DNA of 64,000 nt from Tigriopus japonicus (GCA_010645155.1 CM021316.1:6872288-6936287); one strand, 5' to 3'; positions 29,748-41,400 are shown, counted from the stretch's first letter. Program-made: numbers and translations. The notes: generated by a model from the letters alone, not told the origin.

Positions 29748-30315
29748 GATTAGCACTTCAAAACCTATGTCATGCAGAACTCTCATAATCACTTCATAGC
29801 AGTTGAGTAACGTTGAGGAATCGAGGTTCATGATGGGATATTGTGCGACCATATCTTGAAACGCTCCAAACGTGAACGCACAAAACGGTCTTGCATGGAT
29901 TATGGCTTCCATCACTAACATCATTGTGTTTTTCCGATTGAATACCAAAGAATTGACCTACAGAATACTTCACTTTTGCTGTATGTAAATCTCATCGAAC
30001 ATGAGGATAATTTTTCGCTCTTGGTTGGAGAGACTTTGGATTCAAAGCTTCAAATATTCTATGGCATTGGCAGTTAATCCAAAGGACATGCTCAACGAAG
30101 AAGTCAGATTTTTCAGCTACGACACACAAGGAAGAGTAAGATGACCCTCTTCCAGTATCTGGTTATACAGAACAGGGGAGGTGTTTCTCCACATGGCAGA
30201 ACAAGCCAAGAGATCTGAAAGCAATTTTAACAACCCCTTAATGATGTTTTCATAATTAGGAAAAGTTGTTCACACGATTTACCTGACGAATATTTTCTTT
30301 GCGATTTGGGCACAA

Positions 30316-30846
30316 TGGGAGTGATTACCGTATCATTTTACGGACCTGCTGCCGTCTCTAACTGCCGTTAGCAGTGTAGGCTTGCCAAAAAAATCTCAGT
30401 TATCAAGGGTCAGAAAAATGTTGCATTTATAGGCAATGGCATGGTTAATGTATGTTGAGAAATATTGCAAAGTAATTTGAAAACAAATGGAGAAATTGGA
30501 AGCCTTCAATTAAACAAATTATTTGTTTTTGGGTTTAGTTGTCCCAGAAACCGATCTCCTCTGGCCATCTTGTTATTCAAAGTCGGGCATTCCTAATTTC
30601 AAAGTTCGGAAGAACTCTCTCAACTTATCTAGCGAAATTTGAGATAAAAGCAACAAACATACTTTTTTGCAAATACAATGTCAAGAATTGCTATTTCAAC
30701 TTCAATTTGTGCAGATAAGAAAGACATTGTTGCAATCACCAGGCCTAAACCTTCGTTTTAGTTACCTTGCACGCTCATCAGAAACACAGGTCTTCCGAAC
30801 TTTTTTCCCGCCAAAAATCATGACGTCACTAGTAATTGCTGTAATT
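30316..30846. repeat. 531-bp insertion in P copy 2 (includes repeat R)
   Basis: Copy 1 is continuous here (GGGCACAA then CTGCC). Copy 2 has 531 extra bases; the right part (30548-30846) matches 60033-60230 closely and 25838-26115 more weakly. The left end has CTGCTGCCGTCTC and TAACGGCAG-type inverted words. No coding content was recognised and the boundary is accurate to a few bases only. Confidence 0.75.
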
Positions 30847-31895
30847 GCCAAAAAAAAGCTGTTCCATGAGGAAACCGATCTTTCTTTTCAAGTTGGAATC
30901 GTCGTAAACGAGTTGGTCCATTTTCCTTTGAAAATCTTTGATGATCTGAAGGGCACTGTCACTTCAGATCAAAGAACTTCTCTCCACAGTTTTTTAAAAT
31001 GGCCAAGATGTTCGAGATTTCCCATAGATATCTAATGCGGTTGTCATTCGTAACTGAAGACAATACCGAATTAGGGCAAATAGTGTTCTGCACTTTCATC
31101 CTGAAGGAACAGTCTTTAAAAATTGTAAGATGGAACATGATGTTGATTTTGCCAAATCCCTTTTCTTTGATGTACAGAGAGATCACACAATTAGCTCTTT
31201 GTTCAACTGCAACACCATCGGGCAGAGTGATCTCATCAAGCTTAGCAAGCACATCATCCGAACAATGAACTCTTTCACGGCTAAGGAAGGCTTCATACTT
31301 AGCATCTCTCTCGTCTTGAAGCTTTTGCCTGGCTTCGGCTGTTGCTCGGGTTTGAGCTCATTTTGGAGGGATCTTGACCAAAAGATAAGCTGGAGCCCCC
31401 GGCCATTGACTTGGGACAGCATGCTTCAAGCGTGCATTCAAGCGTCCTTTTTTAACTTGATTAATATTTGTGTCAATGACGCCCGCAATTCGCCTTGAAT
31501 GGAATTAGTATTAGGGTGGAATTAGTACCTTGGGTGGTGGTCTCAAAATCACTATCAAGGAAATGAAGGGAACACAATCAGACATGAAATGGGTGATGGA
31601 TTCTAGTGGTCTTGTGGGACTGCCTTCACCCAATTAGCAAACATGAATGGACCTCTTGGGATTTTGTGGGTAGACACCTTTTTGTCAGGGGATTCTTCTC
31701 CTGGCTTTAGAGGATATCCCGACCGGCAATTTGGGGCAGCACAAAGATGAACCATCCTAAAATTGGGCAAATCCCCCCTTTTTGTGCGCTTGGCAAGTTC
31801 TTCCTTCCCCTTACTTGTCGAATTTCCACAAGAGTCACAAAAAACCAAATTTGGCGTCGGCATCAGCGTCCAGTAAATGATGTCCTTGATTCAAC

Positions 31896-33271
31896 GCATT
31901 CCGCCCATTGAGATCCATTAATATGCTATTATATTATAATTAATTTTTATTATATCTTCTATTTATTATTAATTAGTGATTAATAAATGATCTAAGATTC
32001 CGCCCCGCTTGCCAAATCAGCCTGACTAAAGCTTGCACGCCATCTAGTGATAAATAAATGATGTAGAGCTTGAACTTGACAATCATAATCTCCGCACAAT
32101 TTGTAAGGGCCCAGAGAAATTGCAAATGTCCGACCCGCCAAAAAATTACCAGTCAAGGAGGTGCGCAATTTTGGTGTCCGATTGGGCATTTTAGTAGCAG
32201 GCATTCACAAGCCATCACGATGCACATGTGCATTTAATCTTTATTTGTACATTTGTACAAACTGTACTGTACTTTACTGCACTTTATTTGTACATCTTTA
32301 TTTTTCTGAGCATGATGGACGTGCGCGAGTTCCATCTCCCGTCTCGGATGACCGCTCGCCAGGGATACAATAAGCATGAATTGTTAAGAGAAAGAAGGAA
32401 TCGAAGCAAAACCTAGAGTAGACATTTGATGGTATCTGGCAGCCCTGAAGATTCTTGCACACAAGCGGAATGTAATCTCCCGCTTTGAAGTAGAAGTCAG
32501 TGTGTTAGGACAAAACATTGATGTTTTTAGACAAAGATTAGATGACTCAAGGTATATTTTAAAGCGGCCCAAAATTTCTGCCCAAGCAGACCTTCAGGAA
32601 GAATTTATGATTTTGAATATCTCCTTGTGTTTTCCTTGCTCCTTGTGTTGAGTTACCTTTTGTAAAAAAATTCGAAGACTTTGTGTGAATTCTTAAAGAT
32701 ATTACGAACAGTAGCTGAACACCTGCCCATCCTTAAAACCAAAGTCTGATGGTTCAAAGTAAACATCAGATTAACCAGCCTCGAGCATATACTCAAGACA
32801 ACTCCTGTGTTTGAAACGCAGCAATTAGGGAGAATAAATACTCGAAGAATGCTAAATCGACTTGATTTTGGTATACTCTCGCTTTTGAATTAAGTGCGTT
32901 AACATGCGGCCTGGTACCGTTGTACGGCTATGTTGTTTGAGGTTGCGAATCCAGTTTTCGTTTGGCTCCGCAAAACATCACACCATCCTGAGTTTGACAT
33001 CCCAATAAAAAAAATGTTTGGAGAAGCTTGATCTATTTTAAGGGTTAAAAAGAACAATAACACTTTTCCAGCATAATTAGTTGTTTTGAATCGGTGTGGC
33101 AGAAAATTGAAGTCGAAAAATTGCAGCGGTGTTTTCCATCAAACTAGATAGATCTTAGTCGTAATTGAATAAAGTGAATGAACATTGCACGTAAAACAGA
33201 AATTCAATTTCCTATCCAGCATGATGTTAAAAAGACATACAAATATAAACTAGACATGATAATACGAATCA
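31896..33271. other. No gene recognised
   Basis: AT-rich, with a very AT-rich patch at 31920-31990 (TTATTATTAATTAG words) and repeated TTTGTACA words at 32245-32295. Lies between P copy 2 and the 3' end of the laccase gene. Confidence 0.5.
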
Positions 33272-33277
33272 TTTATT
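33272..33277 (-). promoter_or_regulatory. Polyadenylation signal of the laccase gene
   Basis: AATAAA on the minus strand about 100 bases past the laccase stop codon at 33374-33376. Confidence 0.6.
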
Positions 33278-33373
33278 TTTTTCAGGAGTGATTCGCTTTA
33301 AGGGACAGGAGCACTTTAACCGATAGAAATATTAATTAAAATTGGTTGTAGCTTGAATTGAACAGGTATGAAA

Positions 33374-36300
33374 CTATGGAAAATTTCCACACGTTGGAAA
33401 ATTTTGAGGCACTCGAGGTAAATCTTTATCCAAATCACCAACCTGAAATTTGATGGAATTAATCCGTGAGTTTGGTTTCAAAATTATCAAGTTAGATGAA
33501 GACGATTAATCTATAATACTATAAGAATTGCATTTTCAATGAGAATCTTAAAAGTTGGGACAAAATATGACTTCCCCTCATACCTTTAGAACAAAACCCA
33601 TGCCCAAATGGTTGTGCCAGGACATGTGACAATGAAAAAGCCAATAACCCGGATTATCAGCCTGGAAACGAAATATAGAAAACCCTCCGTCTGGAACGGT
33701 GGCCACATCTTTCAACGGAGGGTCGATGAGATTTCGCTCGATCAGCCCTTTTTGATCCATATCTATTACGATCTGTTTGTTGAGCCAATTCCCTGGACAA
33801 GAAAAGTAAGAAACAGTATCATGACCTGTGAAGGAGCCTGAGTGGAACAATTCAGCTTACCAGGAAATGGTTTGGGACCAAAATGAGATTCATTTGCGAC
33901 GTGACGTTCCATGGCGACCACATGAAAGGCGTGACCATGTAGATGAAAAGGGTGACTGACGTCATAGGGCACACCCTCGTCAATCATGACAAATTCGACA
34001 ATATCATTTAAGTCGACGCTCAAAACATAAATGCACTCGCAAAACTCCGATTCGCCGCAATCGCGTGTTTTTAAAGTCTCATCATCACAAAACAACTTTG
34101 GATCTAGGCCGCTCTCTTGGGTGAGCACAGGCTGACTGGGATGCTGCAATAAAAGAAGTTAGAACCATGCGGCACTAGTTGGATTTTTTCAACTTTGGGT
34201 CTACGGAAAGCTTACCAGCAATGTCACATTATTGATTTGAGGTGTTCTTAATTTGTTCCCACCTTGAACTTCATTAATCGAATATAAATCCTCATCGTGG
34301 TAATGCGGATTGTCTTTGGCAAACAAGTCAAATCCAAGGTAGAACACTTTGTCGGCCTTTTCCTGGCGTAGATCTGTCGGTCTTTCACAAGTAGAGTAGA
34401 GATCAGCAGATCTTTTTAGGATGTCTGACATATCTGAAGATTTAATTTTGAATAAAAAGAAGTTATGCGTATTTATCCTCGGGGTTTGAATTCATACTTT
34501 CTTGAACAAGAGAGGTTTGGCTGTCCAAAGGTTGGCAGTTGCGTGGTATTCCTTTCATCTTGTTCATGGGAATCCTATCGGCATCGAAGTCAAAAGGGTT
34601 GTAAGGGGCGTAGTTTACTGGCCCCAAAACGCGCCCATCGATATTAACGGAATCTTCATAGTTGGTGTCATTGGTCAAAGGTTCCAAAATGGTTCCTTCG
34701 TAATGCAACAGAGCCACTCCGTGGGCTTTGGTTGGTTCACAATCAAAAAGACCGCCAAATCGCATCAAATAAGTCCCAGGGGTTTGGTTAGCTTCCAGAA
34801 CAAAATCATATCTGAGAAGCAAGGAAAAAACATTGATTTTGAGGATGATGACGCCAAAGAAGGCGGAATATGAATCCAGCTTTCTACCTCTCTCCTGCAG
34901 CTATAACAAATGAATGCACTGAAAGAGGTTGTATGTCCGCTCCATCAGAGGAGATCATCAGTAGTTCGTGATTGTCCACACTGACTTGGATGGGGCACAA
35001 AGTGAAACCAGGATTAATAACCCTGAAGCGATACCGCTGACCTTCAACCACATGAAACACCTCATTGGGCGTGGCCACCTCCTCTCGATCATCGTTGATA
35101 AATTTCTGGAATCGACCTTTTCCATTGACAAGGATATTGTCTGCCTTGTTTTTCCCGGTATCCCAATGGTGGAGAACAAAAGCTTCTCTAGAGCTCTGAC
35201 GAATTAAAGTTGAATCAATAATCAAAATGGAAATTCAATTTTGTCTACGTGTCTTACAATGTGAAACCACTCTTGGGGAAAGATCACATGTTTGGTAAGA
35301 TCATGATCGTAGAGACTTCGGTGGACATCGTTACTGGCTTTTTCCCGAACAACGTAGGGGCCAAATGCTCCGTCTCCCCGTTGGAATGAGTTATGTGAGT
35401 GATAGAAATGTGTTCCAGGCACCACGGCCTCAAACGAGTACCGAAATCTGAGGGTGGAAGGATTATGCAAAGTAGAATTGGGAAGAAATGTCTCCTTTCA
35501 AAGTTGGCGTTGAAAGGCTTGAATCGAGTGATTTCAGCGATTTCAGCACTCTGGTTTGAGAGCTAAAGACATTGATTATAGAGACACATTGTGCTATCAT
35601 TTTAAGCGGGAACGAAAGTACTTCTGATCAACTTGTTACTCATCAGGGTGTACCATTTGAAGAAAAAGGCAAATTCTCAGAAATGTTGAATGTCGAATCA
35701 TTATTTTGCAGTACTGTACGTACGTACGCACACACGCACGTGATTCTGGTTTGATTTGACTCTACTTACTTGCTAGCTGGGATGATTGGGCATTGCGTGA
35801 TATGAGGTACGCCATCCATGTATTGATAGCCATTCATGTGTTCACCTGCGTTGGTTTAATCATTAAGTACGTATGTTCATGAGTAAACTAGGCTAGACAA
35901 ATCGTAATCATGTCAAATAAATCTAGTCAAAGGTGTTTTACCGTGGAAGTGCATGGAAGTGACTTCAGTGTGGAGATGATTGATCACATCAACAATGACT
36001 TTGTCTCCCTGGCAAACAGCCACCATTGGACCCGGCATCATCCTGAAATGGCAATCAGATTTGAGCAATAAATGCCGATAAGTGGACACTCGTAGTGTGT
36101 TCTACGGTATGATTTATGTAGAAGCGTCGACTATGTATGTCATTCAAGAGTTGAAGAGAAGAGCGGAGACTTCATTTGCATAATCATTTTTAGACATTTG
36201 TGGCGTGACTTTAAAAAAGATCTCAGCACAATCTCGTGAGAGAAAACAGGTTTCAAACACACACATTTGGTAGTCTCTACCTAGATTACGTTTTTGAGGT

Positions 36301-37714
36301 ACGTCTTGTTATGTTTTCGTGTCATGGAATTGCCGAAAAGGCTAAACGAACAAAAACGAAATCCCAGCAACAGGTCCCATTTTGGGCCTTTCGAAAAGAA
36401 AAAAAACACTATTCCAAATAGCCATGTCTTTAACCAGAATCCGTAAGGGCAAAGGGCCCTTTTTCTAAGAAGAGGTGTTTTTTTTGGTCTTTTGATGGCA
36501 CCAATACAATAAACCTGATCTTCCGTTTCCATACCTGTTGACAACGATGATTCCCCTTTCCATCCCATCGGCCGAAATGCAATGCTCTCGATCGCAATCC
36601 GTCAGATTCAAGGGACAATCCCAACAAGCCTAAATTCAAAGAGGTCGTCAACAATCAGATGAACATGGAGAAGCACAAATTCAGCATTCATGAATTCAAA
36701 GATGTCATCAACAATCAGATGAACACGGAGCAGCACAAATTCGGCACCCATGAATGCACGATCAAGTCCGTTCAAACGGTGAATCCACCAATGGGACCAA
36801 TTTGTTTTGCTTTGTTCCTTATCTAAGTGACAAGTGAAACAAACTTGTTCGGTTGTAAAACTTGCCCTAAATGATTAAGATTTTTATCAGGAACGTTTTG
36901 AGTAAATACTTGAAAAGGACAAGGGAAGGTATTGTTGTCAATCATTTAGACATACCTGATGGTGCAAAGATCAACAATCCGGATCACAAAAAGCGTGATG
37001 AATCCGTTCATTCAACGTGGATTAACTGTTTATTACTGCATTTCTTTAAACAATGGTTAATGTTTAAATCCATTTAAAGTTACTTGATTTCTAGACATTA
37101 ACTTCGAAGATGTAGTAATCGCTTTTATAAAAGTCACCAACTTTGAATAAAAACAAGTTGTCATTGTCTGTGTCCTCTGACGGTGAAAACATTTATTCCT
37201 GCACGTTACGTGATATTTATATTCAAGGCTGTATCGTAAAAGGCACGGACAACTGTAGCCAGTAGAAAAGAGTGTGTTTTCTCAACACACTGGCCAAGAA
37301 TTGAGTGAATACGATGTAAAATGAAAGGTAATGCGAGTTTGGACGACATATCTCGAGATTTTTTCACTATTGACATCTCCAAGATTTTCAAATGCCCGCA
37401 GTTTGGCTTAAAAATTAGTGGATGCTTCGCTTTTTGAGTTCAATCATACTTGGTTTGATTTTTGAAGTAGAATAAAGGTAACTTACCTTGCTGAGAGTAT
37501 TAAATAGTTCTATCTTGAATTGGTAGTAGCATTCTTTTGGTTTTTCATCCTCCAAACAAATGCGATCACACTTATGAACATTCTTTTGATTTAGGTCCGC
37601 ATCTTCTTTGTCTTCGCCGTTCAAACCATTTCCAAAAGGCAAGGCTCCCAAAACACTGAAGCACAAGAAAATCTGAGTAAGTTGAGTCTTCCCCAAGGAG
37701 AAAGAACCTTTCAT
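33374..37714 (-). CDS. Secreted laccase-type multicopper oxidase
   Basis: Oxidises phenols or related substrates with O2; arthropod relatives act in cuticle tanning, pigmentation, defence or iron handling, and which applies here is unknown. Eleven exons: 37714-37487, 36629-36535, 36042-35942, 35845-35770, 35447-35258, 35195-34888, 34811-34498, 34433-34216, 34143-33861, 33792-33584, 33442-33374. All junctions are GT-AG and phases close to 697 codons with the stop. A signal peptide is evident ([17 protein letters not shown]). The Cys-rich arthropod lead-in is CDRIC...CYYQF and [16 protein letters not shown]. All four copper motifs are present: [25 protein letters not shown] and [12 protein letters not shown], with Met as the axial type 1 position. 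The first motif has HFHG where most family members have HWHG. The end NFPTCGNFP matches the family. An in-frame ATG at 37789 would put 25 residues before the signal, so I chose 37714. Confidence 0.95.
36635..36754. repeat. 60-bp tandem duplication in laccase intron 1
   Basis: Bases 36635-36694 and 36695-36754 are direct copies with about 85% identity, six bases upstream of laccase exon 2. On the plus strand both units are open and read FKxVxNNQMNxExHKFxxHE, and the frame continues to 36826. Possibly a fragment of captured coding DNA. The unit also supplies the pyrimidine tract of the exon 2 splice acceptor. Confidence 0.8.
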
Positions 37715-37904
37715 GATAATTGCTGATTCGCCACTGATCTGTCGATGGCCCACGACTGGATCTTTTGTAGGATGCAAATCGGGCCTCAAGATAGCCGGGA
37801 ATCGTTATGCAATACTTTCGACAAACACAACAAGTAGTAGCGGTAGTAACAACAACAGCACAAACAAATACAACGGCGACAATTTAACTCAATGACAGAT
37901 GCGG

Positions 37905-37938
37905 CACGTGGGCCTTCCAAAAGTCATGCTGTCACGTG
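37905..37938. promoter_or_regulatory. Two E-boxes (CACGTG) upstream of laccase
   Basis: CACGTG occurs at 37905-37910 and 37933-37938, 190-225 bases upstream of the laccase start codon. The second is part of the 10-bp palindrome GTCACGTGAC, the form preferred by MiT/TFE- and USF-type bHLH factors. Function is inferred from the motif alone. Confidence 0.35.
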
Positions 37939-37939
37939 A

Positions 37940-39068
37940 CGAGGAAGTTGCCAATCCGATCACTGATCTTCCACCCGAAAAGCCCGGACTTGGTCACTGT
38001 TCAGTGTTTACGTACGTATGTATGAAGGTGCGTATATTAAGATGGTGGGCTGGTTGGTCGGTTGGTCGGTTGGTTGAATGGAAGATTACACTACACGATG
38101 ACGAGCGCGACGTTCAATCCGACTTTAACTAAGGGTCTTATTGTGATGGCACCTTAGACAACTTTGAACGAACACATTCTTATTTCAAAGCAAATATTTG
38201 TTAATAAAAGAGATTCAAAGAGATTTAAAATAGCCAAACATTGTAGAAGATTTTGCGATGCATGATTTCTTTGCTTTTACAATACTTTAAGTAAGATTCC
38301 AATCACTTTTCACGTCATAAATCAATGTTTCATTCCAACTCGTAATTGACATAACCGTGGTCAAAAAGGTCGATTCAGACCAAATCAAACCAATAACAAG
38401 CCAAATACCTGAATGATCTCCCTGGAAATGAAAACACTCATTCATTTGTTATTGATTTCACGCACGTTGTTCAACTCATGTCAAACAAATAGCACGTGCA
38501 GAGATTGCAATGCCTAAGGCGAGGCTCGCAAATAAACCCAATTAGCAACTGGAACTGATGCTTCAATCTAGGTCGTTCTGATCTCTTTTTTGAATAGAGA
38601 TAAAACCAAGGCAAACATGTTTTTGCATATATTTTTGATGGATATTTTATCATAAAATAGTCGGTTGTTATTCCCATTGCTCAATGCCCCGTTTCTTTGG
38701 GTAGATAAATGCCAACAAAAGTATTGTAATCTTGATACTATGTTGTTAAAATGAAATGTGTGAAAACAAATTCAAAACTAACTGAATTTGGTACTACAAA
38801 CTTTTCCAAGAATCCAGTCTCAACGTTTCCTTAAGTCGTTTAAATAAAACAAAAAGAGACCAGCACAAAGATAATGAATATTGAAAACAACAGATTTTCT
38901 TTAAAGGATTATCTCGACGCTTGGCAAAAGTAAAATGTAAAAACATGATATGTTTTTAATCTTAACCTAAAGCCCCTGGAATGTTCAAGCCCTCCTGTTA
39001 TTTGCTTATGCCGCCAATACCTTGTTGAAGGAACTGACGCATTTACGCCCAACCGAGATTTCTCAGAA
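37940..39068. other. No gene recognised; distal laccase 5' flank
   Basis: Contains a (TTGG/TCGG)n run at 38050-38078 and otherwise AT-rich unique DNA. No supported frame. Confidence 0.5.
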
Positions 39069-39257
39069 AAGGGGTCGGCAACATGTTTTGGGCCAAGACT
39101 CACCAAATTTGATGTCATTTAGTCAAGGGACCACCCAACAGAAGCTGTTGCGAACAAATAAGTCCACAAATAAACAACCACTGTGTGGATTAGGCCCAGT
39201 AAAAATCACCTCTTTGTGCCCTCACGTGTGTCGCGGCCCAGTGGTTGCTCACCCCTG
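39069..39257. mobile_element. Diverged hAT-type MITE
   Basis: Starts AAGGGGTCGGCAACATG and ends CAGTGGTTGCTCACCCCTG, the inverted form of the CAGGGGTCGGCAACC terminus seen in the elements at 61166 and 61752. It shares the words GGCCCAGTGGTTGC and CTCACGTGTGTCGCGGCC with the 61752 copy. No flanking duplication survives. Confidence 0.6.
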
Positions 39258-39629
39258 ACTTAGGACTTGACCGGAAAGCACAAATTAAAAGGAATACTAA
39301 TACGTTGACAATTATTTCTACTTAACATACGAATAATCACTTTGAGATAAAAAAAAGATAAAAGAATACTTAATCATAAATTAATCACGTGGCATGCATA
39401 TGACATGTACGATCCAGATCAATTCAATGAAGTACATTTGCCACTTAAAGTACATTTCTTGGAAGTGAAAACAATAGAACAAACGATGGGCCCGACTAAA
39501 TTGAGGAATCATTTCCCGTTGTTGACCTATTGGTATTCTGTCCGTCATTCCCCACCAAAATCATCACACCCATCGCTGCAACCGATTGGCACAGAGGGTT
39601 GAGGAAAAGTTTCTACTCACTCCTTCTTG

Positions 39630-39930
39630 CTATGACTTGGATCTTTCCCTCAAAGATCAGACAACGCAAAAGGAGACACAGATAAAGTGACAAATACGCG
39701 ATAGTACGTTTTCACGGCTGCCCATTCGGGATCGTTCCCGGATTTGAATCCAATGAGACACATCATCTCCGGAAAACTTGCCATCCGAAACGAACGGGAA
39801 ATTTGATTGAGACTCACCTGGCCAAGAGGATAGCCACGAACACCAATTGTACAGCGTTTACCACAAGCATTAGATACACGTGTCGCTTGAGAAAGTCTTG
39901 AACCCCTTGGGATAGCACCCCACGCAACAT
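39630..39930 (-). CDS. Candidate two-exon single-pass membrane micropeptide (43 aa)
   Basis: Exon 1 runs 39930-39818, beginning MLRGVLSQGVQDFLKRH, then a 20-residue hydrophobic segment VYLMLVVNAVQLVFVAILLA. It ends at the strong donor CCAG/GTGAGT. After a 169-base intron with a pyrimidine-rich end (CTTTGAG), exon 2 at 39648-39630 adds ERSKS and a stop. The phase fits (113 + 19 bases = 44 codons). Topology would be one transmembrane helix with a basic C-terminal tail. I do not recognise the family. A different, longer frame over the same region (39650-40108) lacks any domain. This may be a chance combination. Confidence 0.22.
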
Positions 39931-41400
39931 AATTTGGTAATGGGAAATTTCGAAATGATCTTAAAGTAGGATAATCGAGAAAAACAAGACGAATTTTCTC
40001 CTTGAAAGGGACAGGCCCAGTGAGTTCTTCGAGTTTTACTAATCTAGGGGTAGAAACGTCTAAAGCTCTTCTTGGAGAATAATTAATTCTCAGCCAAACT
40101 TGAATCATTATTACAAAGTGGGGATACTTATAAAATCGATGTACATCTACCTAAGCACACTAAAATCCATAAGGCATCAATGAGTTGCCGATTTTTCTTC
40201 TCTTAATGAACGGATCACTCATCGTTACCTTTCTCGCCCTCAGTAGTCAGTATATCTATCCATGGAAAACTATAGCTTTAGTTTAGCACGATTTATCTCC
40301 TTTGGAACGTGCGATTATCAGACCTGAAATACCAAAATAAGCTAAAGTGTTATTGTGAAATAAAAGTACAGACACAGTCACATCCATTGGTCACTACCAG
40401 TTGCCAGGATTTCAAAGCTTGATTAGCACTATTTTTTCAAGATTCCTGCACCTCCCCGTAGCAAACATATTTGTGCCACAGATATTGATTTGCACATGCT
40501 TTAAGCTTCAAGGCTTGAAGGGATCGATCGTTGAAACGTTTTCCATGGAATTAGACCTAACGGAGCGTTAGTATGTGGGAAAGAGGGATTATCCCCATCA
40601 CCATTTCTTGTCACCATTTTTCGGCAAATTGCATCTTTACCATGGTTCAAACTTTTTAACAGAACTAGGTTCAAACTTTGATTTTTAACATTGATATATT
40701 TTTTTTTCGACCACAGCAAGGTACCCACCTTCATTTTCAACTTTCAACTGTTTAAATTAATTGAACCTAAGAGAGGTTGAAAGTGTTAAAGTGTTTATTT
40801 ATGTTTAAAGTTTTTTCAACCAGTATGTGGTTTAAAAAATGATCCTAAGTGAGACTAAAAAAATAATTTAGTAAATAATTGATATTAAAATATTGGTCAT
40901 TGAAACCATGAGCTTCATAACCGGGGCCACCAGATGGATTTTAATTGCATTTTACTTTGTAAATACAAAAATTTTCAATTTTGGTCCATAATTGCAAAAA
41001 TGTAGAAAATCTAAAAAATGTGGGAAAATTGCTTGTTGCCTTGAAAATTTTCTGGAAAAAGGTTAGTATGTCTGTCAAATTCGAAATTAGGAAACAAGCC
41101 AACACCATATATTATGATTGCAACAAAAAAAATATTTGGTTTATCTTCGAAGCCAACAGATGCTAGTAAATTGTAATTCACAATGTAATTACAAAAAGTG
41201 GGAAAATTTCAAAACATCTGGGGAAATTGCTTGGAAGATAAAAAGAAAAAACGAGAAAAGGCAGAGGATGCATTACAGTTGTAATTATGTATTTAATTAA
41301 TCAGTTATTCCAAGCTACGGAGTAAGACTTGCAGATGATGCAAGTTTAAGAAAAGGTCAATTTCTTTTGCAGTTAATGAGAAAGTGTTAGTAAAATTACC
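39931..41400. other. No gene recognised
   Basis: AT-rich DNA. Words such as AATTGCAAAAATG and GTGGGAAAATT recur at 40980-41240, indicating a degenerate local repeat. No supported coding region. Confidence 0.5.

Larger units (their letters stand above)
27824..31755 (-). pseudogene. Decayed P-like transposase, copy 2
   Basis: Colinear with the copy 1 transposase. It starts with the THAP zinc-binding half MVHLCAAPNCRSGY near 31755 and ends with the same terminal codons at 27824. The TAG after the codons for QDH and the TGA before IQSLSNQER are at the same places as in copy 1. In addition it has a 4-base insertion after the TAG, small deletions, and three transposon/repeat insertions. The second catalytic Asp block survives but is separated from the first by the MITE. 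Dead. Confidence 0.88.
27469..31888 (-). mobile_element. P-superfamily DNA transposon, copy 2 (4420 bp with nested insertions)
   Basis: Same termini as copy 1: CAAGGGGCACTATATTCCTGG on the left, inverted CAAGGACATCATTTACTGG on the right (left shown in part). The flanking 7-mers are ATTCTAC (27462-27468) and ATTCAAC (31889-31895), 6 of 7 matching and different from copy 1's target. Copy 2 is therefore an independent transposition and not part of a segmental duplication. It contains a SINE (27926-28169), a MITE (29579-29747) and a repeat insert (30316-30846). Confidence 0.88.

Noticed and set aside
17693..31888. Segmental duplication explaining both P-like copies
   Set aside because: Homology stops at the CAAGG/CCTTG ends and the flanking target sequences differ, so they are separate insertions.
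39650..40108. 152-codon minus-strand frame
   Set aside because: No domain or signal; it reads across a strong GTGAGT donor that suits a different frame (the micropeptide candidate).
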